From the NCBI GenBank assembly GCA_016868205.1, contig VGHR01000026.1, positions 1-32,089 on the forward strand: 32,089 nucleotides of DNA. Reading direction: 5' to 3'. A program made the position numbers and the translations under genes. Under the pieces are notes generated by a model. The model searched no databases. It was given only the letters and a program-made list of their open reading frames with translations, and had not been told where the DNA came from. Shown here in pieces: positions 25,224 to 32,089 of the stretch (its first letter is position 1; the number at the start of each line of letters is the position of its first letter). This stretch comes from Betaproteobacteria bacterium. Its GTDB lineage: Bacteria; Pseudomonadota; Gammaproteobacteria; Burkholderiales; Burkholderiaceae_C.

Positions 25224-25754
25224 ATGACCACCCCACTGACCATCCTGCGCTACCCCGACCCCCGACTGCACACCGTAGCCAAGCCAGTGGCCGCGGTGGA
25301 TGAGCGGCTGCGCGAATTGATAGACCGCATGCTGCTGACGATGTACGAGGCCCAGGGCATTGGACTGGCGGCCACCCAGGTCGATGTGCACGAACGCTTG
25401 ATCGTCATCGATGTCAGCGAAGAGCGTGACAAGCCCATGGTGCTGATCAACCCCGAAATCATCTGGGCCAGCCCGGAAAAGCGCCTGGGGGAAGAGGGCT
25501 GCCTGTCGGTGCCGGGCATCTACGATGGCGTTGAGCGCGCACTGGCTGTCCGGGTGCGGGCGCTCGACCGCCACGGGGCCGAACAGATCATCGAGGCCGA
25601 TGGCCTGCTGGCGGTGTGCATCCAGCACGAGATGGATCACCTTCTGGGCAAGGTGTTCGTGGAGTACCTGTCCCTGTTCAAGCGCGGCCGCATCAAGACC
25701 AAGATGCTCAAGCTGCGTCGAGAAGACGAACGCCACGCCACGCCGGTCCGCTGA
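25224..25754 (+). CDS. def: Peptide deformylase
   Basis: Peptide deformylase removes the formyl group from the N-terminal Met of new proteins using a metal ion, usually Fe2+. The 176 residues have all three family motifs: GIGLAATQV (about 45-53), EEGCLSVPG with metal ligand C93, and QHEMDHL with ligands H135 and H139 and catalytic E136. The N-terminus ([18 protein letters not shown]) is standard, which supports the ATG at 25224, although no strong Shine-Dalgarno precedes it. It is followed by fmt after 88 bp, the classical def-fmt pairing of formyl removal and addition. Confidence 0.97.
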   Translation: MTTPLTILRYPDPRLHTVAKPVAAVDERLRELIDRMLLTMYEAQGIGLAATQVDVHERLIVIDVSEERDKPMVLINPEIIWASPEKRLGEEGCLSVPGIYDGVERALAVRVRALDRHGAEQIIEADGLLAVCIQHEMDHLLGKVFVEYLSLFKRGRIKTKMLKLRREDERHATPVR

Positions 25755-25842
25755 GATCGCAGGCTCGACGGCCGCAGCGGTCCGGACCGCGCTGCCGGCG
25801 CGAACCGGATTCATCAACCCCCAAGCTCCTGTGCCTCCGACC

Positions 25843-26808
25843 ATGCGCCTTGTTTTTGCCGGTACCCCCGAATTTGCGCAGCACGCGCTGGCAGCGCTGC
25901 ACGCGGCCGGATTCGAGGTGGCTCTGGTGCTGACCCAACCCGACCGACCCGCCGGCCGCGGCTTGAAACTGCAGCCCTCACCGGTCAAGCAATGGGCTCT
26001 CGAGCAGGGTGTGCCGGTGCAGCAGCCGCGCAGCCTGCGGCTTGAGGGCAAATATCCGGACGATGCCCAGGCCGCGCGTCAGGCGCTGCTCGCAGCCCGA
26101 GCCGATGCCATGGTGGTGGCCGCCTACGGCCTGATCCTGCCGCCCTGGGTGCTGGAACTGCCCGCCTTGGGCTGCCTGAACATCCACGCCTCGCTGCTGC
26201 CGCGCTGGCGTGGCGCCGCGCCGATTCATCGGGCCATCGAAGCGGGCGATACGCACACCGGGGTGACCATCATGCAAATGGACGCTGGGCTGGACACGGG
26301 CGATATGCTTCTGGCCGAGACGCTGCCCATCGAAGCCCAAGACACCACGGCCAGCCTGCAGGACAAGCTCGCTGCATTGGGTGGCCGGCTCATCGTCGAG
26401 GCTCTGAAGCAGGCCGCGGTCGGCGACCTGACAGCCACCGCGCAGGCGGCCCAGGGCGCCACCTACGCGCACAAGATCGACAAGACCGAAGCAGCGCTGG
26501 ACTGGACCCAGAGCGCCGCTTTGCTCGAGCGCCGCATCCGAGCCTTCCAGCCCGCGCCAGGGGCCAGTGCCCTGTTCGGCCCCACTGCCATCAAGGTCTG
26601 GCAGGCCAGCGTTCTGCAGGCAGGCTCCGGTCCCCCGGGCACGGTGCTCAAGGCCGATTCGCAAGGCGTGGATGTGGCCACCGGCTCGGGCGTCCTGCGC
26701 TTGCAACTGCTGCAAAAGCCTGGCGGCAAGCCTCTGCGGGCCGATGCGTTTTTGCGGGGTTTTCCGATCCAGGCGGGTCAAAGTTTCGCCGTGCAGGCTG
26801 CCGCGTGA
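25843..26808 (+). CDS. fmt: Methionyl-tRNA formyltransferase
   Basis: Fmt transfers a formyl group from 10-formyltetrahydrofolate to initiator Met-tRNA. The 321 residues contain the N-terminal [19 protein letters not shown], the catalytic segment [20 protein letters not shown] (N113, H115) and [16 protein letters not shown] with the essential Asp at about 151. A C-terminal tRNA-binding domain starts around residue 205 ([16 protein letters not shown]). The ATG at 25843 gives the family N-terminus directly; the open frame extends much further upstream, but that part overlaps def and is rejected. Its TGA overlaps the GTG start of azlC, so the amino acid exporter genes may be translationally coupled to it. 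Confidence 0.97.
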   Translation: MRLVFAGTPEFAQHALAALHAAGFEVALVLTQPDRPAGRGLKLQPSPVKQWALEQGVPVQQPRSLRLEGKYPDDAQAARQALLAARADAMVVAAYGLILPPWVLELPALGCLNIHASLLPRWRGAAPIHRAIEAGDTHTGVTIMQMDAGLDTGDMLLAETLPIEAQDTTASLQDKLAALGGRLIVEALKQAAVGDLTATAQAAQGATYAHKIDKTEAALDWTQSAALLERRIRAFQPAPGASALFGPTAIKVWQASVLQAGSGPPGTVLKADSQGVDVATGSGVLRLQLLQKPGGKPLRADAFLRGFPIQAGQSFAVQAAA

Positions 26809-27539
26809 ACCCTCGCTGGAACACGGCCCACTTTCGCCTGGGCATGCGCGAAATTGCAGCGCTCACGCCCGGCTTGGCCGCCTGGGGGCTGATGACTGGC
26901 GTGGCGACCGCCAATTCAGGTCTGAGCGGGGTCGAAGTGCTGCTGATGAGCGTGCTGGTGTATTCCGGCGCCTCACAGCTGGCAGCGCTGCCCTTGCTGG
27001 CCGCTGGTGCTCCGCTGTGGGTCATTGTGGCCACCGCCTTTTGCGTCAACCTGCGCTTCATCGTCTTTAGCGCCCAGCTGCGCGACTACCTGATGGACCT
27101 GCCGCTCGGTCGCCGGCTGTTTATCGGCTACGCCACCTCCGACCTTTCTTACATGATGATGCTGCGGCGCTGGCCCCAGGCCGCACCGGATGCGCAAGGC
27201 CGACAGGAGCAGCGCCTGTACCTGGCCGGCAGCGCCTTGCTGATTTGGGTCAGCTGGATCGCAGCGAGCCTGATCGGCATCTTTTTTGCGCAGTCGATCC
27301 CTCAGGAGTGGGGGCTGGGCTTTGTTGGCACGCTGGCCCTCATCGGCATGGTGCTGAGCTTGGCCGACAGCCCCCTGCGTGGCCTGGCTGCGGCGATTTC
27401 CGGGGCCGCGGCGGTGGCCGCCTTCGCCCTGCCTTTGAAACTCAACATCCTCGCCGGCATTGCGGCAGCGGTGTGCGTTTGCATGGTGCTGGAGAAAACC
27501 CGGCCGGAGATGGACGCCCCCAGGAGGCCCAGAGCATGA
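26805..27539 (+). CDS. azlC: AzlC family branched-chain amino acid exporter, large subunit
   Basis: This is a polytopic membrane protein of 244 residues. With AzlD it forms a LIV-E family exporter (YgaZ/YgaH, AzlCD, BrnFE) for branched-chain amino acids and related compounds. Family features include the N-terminal [40 protein letters not shown], the [14 protein letters not shown] stretch and [13 protein letters not shown]. Several hydrophobic helices continue to [19 protein letters not shown]. Start is GTG, overlapping the fmt stop (GTGA at 26805-26808). Its own TGA overlaps the ATG of azlD. The exact substrate is not readable from the sequence. Confidence 0.93.
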   Translation: MNPRWNTAHFRLGMREIAALTPGLAAWGLMTGVATANSGLSGVEVLLMSVLVYSGASQLAALPLLAAGAPLWVIVATAFCVNLRFIVFSAQLRDYLMDLPLGRRLFIGYATSDLSYMMMLRRWPQAAPDAQGRQEQRLYLAGSALLIWVSWIAASLIGIFFAQSIPQEWGLGFVGTLALIGMVLSLADSPLRGLAAAISGAAAVAAFALPLKLNILAGIAAAVCVCMVLEKTRPEMDAPRRPRA

Positions 27540-27880
27540 AGATGCTTGAAGGCACCGACCTCTGGACCGTGGTGGCCATCGGCCTGCTGACGGTCAACAC
27601 CGTCATCACCCGCTGCTTTTTCTTCATCGTCAACAAGCGCTGGACGCTGCCGCCCTGGGCCCAACGCGGCCTGCACTATGCACCAATTGCCGCACTTGCC
27701 GGCGTCATCGTTCCCGAGGTGCTGATGCTCAACGGACACCTGCTCAGCACCTGGCAGGATGCGCGGCCCTACGCGGTAGCCGCCGGCGCAGGCTGGTACT
27801 TCTGGCGCCGGGGCCTGCTGGGCACGCTGGTCTGCGGGATGACCGTTTACCTTGGTTTGCGGCTGGGGCTGGGCTGGTGA
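27536..27880 (+). CDS. azlD: AzlD family branched-chain amino acid exporter, small subunit
   Basis: This 114-residue membrane protein has about four helices and is the usual small partner of AzlC. It shows VVAIGLLTVNTVITRCFFF, the family-typical ALAGVIVPEVLM segment with a central Pro, and a C-terminal GTLVCGMTVYLGLRL helix. The start ATG overlaps the azlC stop (ATGA at 27536-27539) and has AGGAGG nine bases upstream, inside azlC. The pair therefore should be made together in a fixed ratio. It is the last gene of the def-fmt-azlC-azlD run. A short GC inverted repeat (GCGCC-TGTAG-GGCGC, about 27888-27902) follows but lacks a T-run, so it is not called a terminator. Confidence 0.92.
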   Translation: MKMLEGTDLWTVVAIGLLTVNTVITRCFFFIVNKRWTLPPWAQRGLHYAPIAALAGVIVPEVLMLNGHLLSTWQDARPYAVAAGAGWYFWRRGLLGTLVCGMTVYLGLRLGLGW

Positions 27881-28002
27881 GGATGCCGCGCCTGTAGGGC
27901 GCCACCCATCGAGGGCGGGAACTTTCGGCCCCTAAAATCGAGGATCCTTCCGGACCCCGTACCGAGGGTCCCTGACTGCCGGCCGCGCTGGCCCCGACTC
28001 CT

Positions 28003-29196
28003 ATGAACTTCCTCCGTTTTTCCGATCTATGCGCCCAAGGCCAGGCGCGTGGCCGACGCGTTTTCATCCGGGCCGATCTGAATGTGCCCCAGGACGATCA
28101 GGGGCGCATCACCGAAGACACCCGTATCCGCGCCTGCCTGCCCTGCATCCGCATGGCTCTGGATGCAGGCGCCGCGGTGATGGTGAGCAGCCACCTCGGA
28201 CGACCCACCGAGGGTCATCTCACGGCGGCCGATTCGCTCGCGCCCGTGGCGCAGCGGCTGGGCCAGTTGCTTGAGCGACCGGTCCGGCTGCAAGCGCACT
28301 GGCTCGAGGGCGTGGAGGTCGAGGCCGGCGATCTGGTGTTGCTGGAGAACTGCCGCGCCCATCCCGGTGAGAAGAAAAACGACGAAACCCTGTCGCGACG
28401 CATGGCCGCACTGTGCGACATCTATGTCAACGATGCATTCGGCACGGCCCACCGCGCCGAGGCCACCACCCATGGCATGGCCCGCTTTGCACCGATCGCC
28501 TGCGCCGGCCCGCTGCTGGCCGCCGAAATCGACGCCCTCAGCCGGGCCCTGTCGCAACCGCGCCGGCCGCTGGTGGCCATCGTCGGCGGCAGCAAGGTGA
28601 GCACGAAATTGAGCTTGCTGCACAACTTGGCCGACAAGGTCGACCGGCTGATTGTCGGCGGGGGCATTGCCAATACCTTCATGAAGGCAGCGGGCCTGCC
28701 GATCGGCAAAAGCCTGGCCGAGCCCGATCTGGTGGACCAAGCCCGCTCGGTCATGGCTGCCATGAAGGCACGCGGCGCGGAGGTCCCCATCCCCAGTGAT
28801 GTCGTGGTCGTCAAAGCCCTTGCTGCGGATGCCCCGGCCAGTCTCAAGCCAGCCAGTGAGGTCGCCGATGATGACCTCATCCTGGACATCGGGCCGCACA
28901 CCACGGCGCGGCTGGCCGATCTGCTGAAAACGGCCGGCACCATCGTCTGGAACGGGCCGGTGGGGGTTTTCGAATACCCGGCCTTCAGCCAGGGCACCGC
29001 GGGCATCGCCCGGGCGATCGCTGGCAGCAACGCCTTCTCCATTGCAGGCGGCGGCGACACTTTGGCTGCCATCGCCCAATTCGGCATCGAGAAGGAGGTG
29101 GGCTACATCTCGACCGGCGGCGGGGCCTTTCTTGAAGTGCTCGAAGGCAAGCTGCTACCGGCCTTCGACATCTTGCAAAAGCGGGCGGCAGGCTAA
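28003..29196 (+). CDS. pgk: Phosphoglycerate kinase
   Basis: Pgk interconverts 1,3-bisphosphoglycerate and 3-phosphoglycerate with ADP/ATP in glycolysis, gluconeogenesis or the Calvin cycle. The 397 residues are full length. Visible motifs are [20 protein letters not shown] (substrate-binding N-domain), [85 protein letters not shown], and the nucleotide loop [14 protein letters not shown] followed by [14 protein letters not shown]. The ATG at 28003 directly precedes NFLRFSDL. A lone TAAAAT (27933-27938) about 64 bp upstream could be a -10 element, but no -35 is evident. It is flanked by azlD and sthA rather than by other glycolytic genes. Confidence 0.97.
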   Translation: MNFLRFSDLCAQGQARGRRVFIRADLNVPQDDQGRITEDTRIRACLPCIRMALDAGAAVMVSSHLGRPTEGHLTAADSLAPVAQRLGQLLERPVRLQAHWLEGVEVEAGDLVLLENCRAHPGEKKNDETLSRRMAALCDIYVNDAFGTAHRAEATTHGMARFAPIACAGPLLAAEIDALSRALSQPRRPLVAIVGGSKVSTKLSLLHNLADKVDRLIVGGGIANTFMKAAGLPIGKSLAEPDLVDQARSVMAAMKARGAEVPIPSDVVVVKALAADAPASLKPASEVADDDLILDIGPHTTARLADLLKTAGTIVWNGPVGVFEYPAFSQGTAGIARAIAGSNAFSIAGGGDTLAAIAQFGIEKEVGYISTGGGAFLEVLEGKLLPAFDILQKRAAG

Positions 29197-29258
29197 GCCG
29201 CCCCCGGTCGCTCGTGCATCAGTCCCCCGGGATGCGCCGGCCGTGGCCGATACTCCTA

Positions 29259-29287
29259 TTGACTTTGTAATAAAAATCTTTTACCTT
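29259..29287 (+). promoter_or_regulatory. Probable sigma-70 promoter of sthA
   Basis: TTGACT (29259-29264, 5/6 to consensus) is followed by a 17-bp AT-rich spacer and TACCTT (29282-29287, 3/6). It lies in a locally AT-rich stretch of an otherwise GC-rich 179-bp gap between pgk and sthA, about 88 bp before the sthA start. The good -35, exact spacing and local composition support it; the -10 is weak. Confidence 0.42.
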
Positions 29288-29290
29288 GCC

Positions 29291-29318
29291 AGCTCATCAG
29301 TTCCGCACAACATGAGCT
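29291..29318. promoter_or_regulatory. 7-bp inverted repeat in the sthA leader (possible operator or hairpin)
   Basis: AGCTCAT (29291-29297) and ATGAGCT (29312-29318) are exact inverted repeats 14 nt apart, starting four bases after the predicted -10 and overlapping the expected transcription start. The dyad spacing (arm centres 21 bp apart) could suit a dimeric regulator on two successive helical turns. In RNA it could form a stem with a large loop. Neither is demonstrated. Confidence 0.3.
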
Positions 29319-29375
29319 CAGGACACTTGGCCTGTTCCCGGGACGAGTGGCCCTGCAAAACGAAGGAGGGCAAGC

Positions 29376-30845
29376 ATGGAAGCCAAAGCACCCGAGGCCG
29401 TGAAACCGGCCGGCAAGGCAGCGAGCGCCAAGAACAAATCGGCGTTCGATTACGACCTGGTGGTCATTGGCTCTGGGCCCTCGGGCCAGCGCGCCGCTAT
29501 ACAGGCCGCCAAGATCGGCAAGCGCGCCGCCGTCATTGAACGCGCGCGCGCTGTGGGCGGCGTCTGCGTCAACACCGGCACCATCCCCTCCAAGACCTTC
29601 CGCGAAGCGGTCATGCATTTGTCAGGGTTCAGAGAGCGCGGCATCTATGGATCCTCTTACCGGGTCAAGCACGACATCAGCATCGACGACCTGCTCTACC
29701 GGGTTCAGCAGGTGGTGCGCTCGGAAATCGATGTGATTCGCAACCAGATGACGCGCAATCGTGTCGAACTGATCGAGTCAACCGCACGCTTCGTCGATGC
29801 CCACACTGTGGAGCTGCAATCGGCTTCGGGTCATGGACGGCGCCAGATCACTGCCGAGAAAATCGTGATTGCCTGCGGCACCGAGGCCGCGCGCGATGAC
29901 CACATCCCCTTCGACGGGCAGCGCATCTTCACCAGCGACGATGTGCTGGGGCTCGAGTTTTTACCGCGCTCGCTGATCGTGGTTGGCGCCGGCGTGATCG
30001 GCGTGGAATACGCCACCATGTTTGCCGCGCTCGGCGTGCGCGTGACCATTGTCGACAAGCGGCCGGTGCTGCTGCCTTTCCTCGACCACGAAATCTCGGC
30101 GGCCCTGACCTATGTGGTGCAGCAGAGCAATGTCACCATGCGCCTGGGCGAGGAGGTGGCCGAGGTCAAGCTGCTGCAGGGCGTGTCCAAGCCCGTGGAG
30201 GTGGGCCTCAAGAGTGGCAAGATCCTGCACGCCGAGGCGGTGCTCTACTCCATCGGACGCGAAGGAGCGACCGCACGGCTCGACCTGGACAAGGCCGGCG
30301 TTCAAAAAGACAACCGGGGGCGCCTGCCGGTCAACGAGCATTTCCAAACCAATGTCGAGCACATCTATGCGGTGGGCGATGTCATCGGCTTTCCATCCTT
30401 GGCCTCGACCTCCTACGAACAAGGCCGCGCCGCCACGCGCCATGCCTTCGGCCTGCGCGTCGAGCACGAGGGCGGCATTGGCCTGTTCCCCTATGGCATC
30501 TACACCGTGCCGGAGATATCGACCATCGGCAAGAATGAAGACGAGCTGACGGCCGCCGGAATCCCCTACGAAATCGGCAAGGCCAACTACCGCGAAATCT
30601 CGCGTGGGCAGATCATTGGCGACCGTACCGGTCTGCTCAAAATCATCTTCAGCCCAGAGTCCAAGAAGCTGCTGGGCGTGCACATCATGGGTGAGGGCGC
30701 GAGCGAGCTGATCCACATTGGACAGACCTTGATGGCCCACAACGGCACCATCGACTATTTTGCCGATGCCGTGTTTAACTTTCCAACCCTGGCCGAGTGC
30801 TACAAAACAGCAGCCCTTGATGGCGTGAATCGGCTCTCACTCTAG
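29376..30845 (+). CDS. sthA: Soluble pyridine nucleotide transhydrogenase (Si-specific)
   Basis: SthA is a cytoplasmic FAD enzyme that transfers hydride between NADPH and NAD+ and balances the two pools. The 489 residues have the FAD motif VVIGSGPSGQRAAIQAAK (about 29-46) and the NAD(P) motif IVVGAGVIGVEYATMFAALG. The segment GGVCVNTGTIPSK has only one cysteine (C64), with Thr at the second position. Dihydrolipoamide and glutathione reductases have a CxxxxC disulfide there, so this is the diagnostic difference that marks transhydrogenase. The C-terminal interface includes FNFPTLAECYKTAALDG. An N-terminal extension of about 20 Ala/Lys-rich residues precedes the FAD domain compared with E. coli SthA. 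A strong AAGGAGG site lies before the ATG. Confidence 0.94.
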   Translation: MEAKAPEAVKPAGKAASAKNKSAFDYDLVVIGSGPSGQRAAIQAAKIGKRAAVIERARAVGGVCVNTGTIPSKTFREAVMHLSGFRERGIYGSSYRVKHDISIDDLLYRVQQVVRSEIDVIRNQMTRNRVELIESTARFVDAHTVELQSASGHGRRQITAEKIVIACGTEAARDDHIPFDGQRIFTSDDVLGLEFLPRSLIVVGAGVIGVEYATMFAALGVRVTIVDKRPVLLPFLDHEISAALTYVVQQSNVTMRLGEEVAEVKLLQGVSKPVEVGLKSGKILHAEAVLYSIGREGATARLDLDKAGVQKDNRGRLPVNEHFQTNVEHIYAVGDVIGFPSLASTSYEQGRAATRHAFGLRVEHEGGIGLFPYGIYTVPEISTIGKNEDELTAAGIPYEIGKANYREISRGQIIGDRTGLLKIIFSPESKKLLGVHIMGEGASELIHIGQTLMAHNGTIDYFADAVFNFPTLAECYKTAALDGVNRLSL

Positions 30846-30897
30846 TAGCGCTCCTACGCAATGGCAGGACTTACCCGACCCACTCAGGAGGAAAGCC

Positions 30898-31198
30898 ATG
30901 GCTCAAGCAAGCTTTGATTTCAGCGGCACCACCACCGTCATCACCGGTGGGGCCAGCGGCATCGGACTGACCTGCGCCGAGCTGGTGGCGCGCTGCGGCG
31001 GCAATGTCATCGTCTCGAGCAGCCGCAGGCCCGACAAAACCGAAAAAGCCTTGCAGCGAATCAAAGCGGCTGCCGCAGGCAAAGCCATACGCACCGATGC
31101 CTTTGCCTGCGAGGTCGGCACGGAGGACTCGGTGGCTTCATTTTTCAAGCAGGTCGGTCAGGCAGGCCACCGGATCGACTATGTCATTCACTCCGCCC
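30898..31198 (+). pseudogene. Short-chain dehydrogenase/reductase, 3'-truncated at a sequence junction
   Basis: After a strong ribosome-binding site (AGGAGG, 30886-30891) the frame encodes the N-terminal part of an SDR. It has the NAD(P) motif TVITGGASGIGLTCAELVAR (about 14-33), a following basic strand end SSSRRPDK suggestive of NADP use, the acidic position near FACEVGTEDSV, and IDYVIHSA, which corresponds to the NNAG region. After HSA (about residue 100) the expected continuation with the catalytic Ser, Tyr and Lys is missing. The frame instead reads PSSTPGLIKSST and stops at 31236. The active site is therefore absent and the product cannot be a working SDR. The break coincides with a drop in GC content and the start of an unrelated reading frame. 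Confidence 0.75.
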
Positions 31199-31199
31199 C

Positions 31200-31760
31200 T
31201 TCGAGTACACCAGGATTGATCAAATCGTCGACGTAGTTTTCACCACAGTCGAGGACAAAGAACACCAAATCGAAGAGGAAATTTCCCCAGTAACCCTCGA
31301 GGTGGAACAGGGGCGTCGCACACAGCAACGCTCGCCAAGAGAGATCATCGACAACAAAAAAATAACCTCAATCGAGAGACTGGCGAAGCGTGAATCAGCA
31401 GCAATTCAAAAGCGACATAACTCACTCTACTCAGACCCTGCGGACGAGGTACATGCCGTTGTTGTCGTCTCGAAGCGATATGACGATGGTGGGTACTGGT
31501 ACGCCTATCATGAGGACCCACAGCGTAAGTTCTTGTCGCAGGGGAAAAAGGGCTTCCTCGTACTGAGCATGACCGATAAAGAATTCGCTTTCGCAGTTCC
31601 ATTCCATGTCCTCGAGTTAGTCTGGAACGATCTTCACCAGACAGTTTCAGATAGCGGCCGAATCTACAAGCACCTGTTGACCTACGAAGTTGACGGGAAG
31701 TTCCATCTTCGAATCAGGAGCGTAGACACTCACCTAGAGTTGGACCCCTACAAGGTCTAA
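31200..31760 (+). pseudogene. Hypothetical protein lacking its 5' end (lower-GC segment)
   Basis: From the junction at about 31200 one frame stays open for 186 codons: FEYTRIDQIVDVVFTTVEDK, then a Glu/Arg/Lys-rich helical stretch, AVVVVSKRYDDGGYWYAYHE, then FLSQGKKGFLVLSMTDKEFA, FHVLELVWNDLHQTVSDSGR, and an ending in THLELDPYKV. It looks like genuine coding sequence, but no ATG occurs in frame; the only candidate start is GTG 31302, inside the apparent protein. It therefore probably continued upstream in its original location and was cut at the junction. The aromatic-rich C-terminal half resembles hypothetical bacterial proteins that I cannot assign to a named family; I propose no function. 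G+C is about 45-48% in two sampled 60-base lines, against 68% in a sampled line of sthA. Confidence 0.6.
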
Positions 31761-31852
31761 AAGCGTAACGCTACGGTACCGATTGGCAGGAAAGCCCAGC
31801 CGTTTTGCTCCTCCGAATCCCCCGCGTTTAGCACGCTGCCTAGGTTGAACCA

Positions 31853-31858
31853 TATACT
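31853..31858 (+). promoter_or_regulatory. Possible -10 element just before the right-edge gene
   Basis: TATACT (5/6 to consensus) ends 9 bp before the ATG at 31868. If it is a true -10, transcription would begin within a few bases of the start codon, giving a nearly leaderless message. No matching -35 is seen 16-18 bp upstream, so this is tentative. Confidence 0.25.
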
Positions 31859-31867
31859 GGTCAAGCC

Positions 31868-32089
31868 ATGCTTACCTTGGAAGAAATGCTGAAGGAGCGC
31901 GAGGAGCGCTTGGGGAAAGATCACCCAGCGGTGCAGATGCTTCGCAACCAGATCCTTGCTGCACGGACTGGGAAGACCTTCCAGGAGCTATACACCGGCG
32001 CGGCTTCGGCTGTATCTAAGACGCCAGTCGAGGCAGGCTTGACCCCATTGCCCATGGACGGGCGGAGTCCGCGGGGTTTCCGGGTGGAT
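31868..32089 (+). CDS. Unknown small or partial protein, runs off the right edge
   Basis: An ATG at 31868 opens a frame that stays open for 74 codons to the window edge. The N-terminus is a charged amphipathic helix (MLTLEEMLKEREERLGKDHP) followed by AVQMLRNQILAARTGKTFQE, then a more flexible Ala/Thr/Pro segment. No Shine-Dalgarno is seen. There is no signal peptide or membrane span. Because the frame has no stop inside the window it may be a longer gene. The style resembles small accessory proteins of integrative or conjugative elements, but that is an impression and no family is assigned. It lies in the foreign-looking segment right of the junction. Confidence 0.55.
   Translation, partial: MLTLEEMLKEREERLGKDHPAVQMLRNQILAARTGKTFQELYTGAASAVSKTPVEAGLTPLPMDGRSPRGFRVD

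Noticed and set aside
27888..27902. GCGCC-TGTAG-GGCGC repeat after azlD as a terminator
   Set aside because: Only a 5-bp stem and no following T-run.
28027..29079. 350-codon minus-strand frame opposite pgk
   Set aside because: Antisense shadow of a full-length phosphoglycerate kinase.
1..32089. CRISPR arrays, tRNA or rRNA genes, complete insertion sequences, riboswitches
   Set aside because: No regularly spaced repeats, cloverleaf-like segments, transposase motifs or recognisable aptamer sequences were seen on reading either strand. Short or divergent examples could still be missed without a search tool.

Overview
The window is about 32 kb of high-GC DNA (a sampled 60-base line in sthA is 68% G+C). 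It carries a dense, mostly chromosomal gene set that looks betaproteobacterial, probably Burkholderiales. This rests on gene content and order: glnE divergent from a YhdP/TIGR02099-type AsmA-like gene that is followed by a nitrilase-family amidase; a stand-alone rfaE2 heptose adenylyltransferase; yajC-secD-secF; smg-dprA divergent from def-fmt; and pgk. The order is Burkholderiales-like, but the genus cannot be named from this alone. No tRNA, rRNA, CRISPR array or complete insertion sequence was seen.

Layout. (1) 1-2572: the 5' end of a FAD-binding oxidoreductase (minus strand), a 330-bp stretch without a gene, an exported glutathione peroxidase (minus), then a diiron ferritin-like protein translationally coupled to rfaE2. 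(2) 2563-9670, all minus: an RND efflux pump (adaptor plus permease) and the glutamine synthetase adenylyltransferase/adenylyl-removing enzyme GlnE. (3) 9739-17291, plus: YhdP-like envelope protein, nitrilase-family amidase, membrane PAS histidine kinase and FixJ/NarL-type response regulator. The last three are linked by ATGA stop/start overlaps, so the two-component pair is probably translated together with the amidase. (4) 17299-19885: a possible small membrane protein on the minus strand, the lytic transglycosylase MltA, and a frameshifted adhesin-like gene with one Ig-like repeat. (5) 20121-23378: yajC-secD-secF, the accessory Sec translocase. (6) 23428-27880: smg and dprA (minus), facing away from def-fmt-azlC-azlD (plus), which pair formyl-Met metabolism with a branched-chain amino acid exporter. 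(7) 28003-30845: pgk and the soluble transhydrogenase sthA. (8) 30898-32089: a short-chain dehydrogenase broken off after about 100 codons. It runs abruptly into lower-GC DNA (45-48% in two sampled lines) carrying a hypothetical gene without its 5' end and the start of another unknown gene.

Most of the window is housekeeping: envelope biogenesis (rfaE2, yhdP, mltA, secDF-yajC), nitrogen control (glnE), redox and peroxide handling (gpx, sthA, possibly the diiron protein) and translation initiation (def, fmt). The least ordinary parts are the composition break at about 31200, the frameshifted adhesin-like gene just upstream of yajC, the small antisense membrane ORF whose start overlaps the mltA start, and the diiron protein beside rfaE2. 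I found no convincing complete new defence or mobile system. If one is present, it most likely begins in the lower-GC segment at the right edge and continues outside the window.
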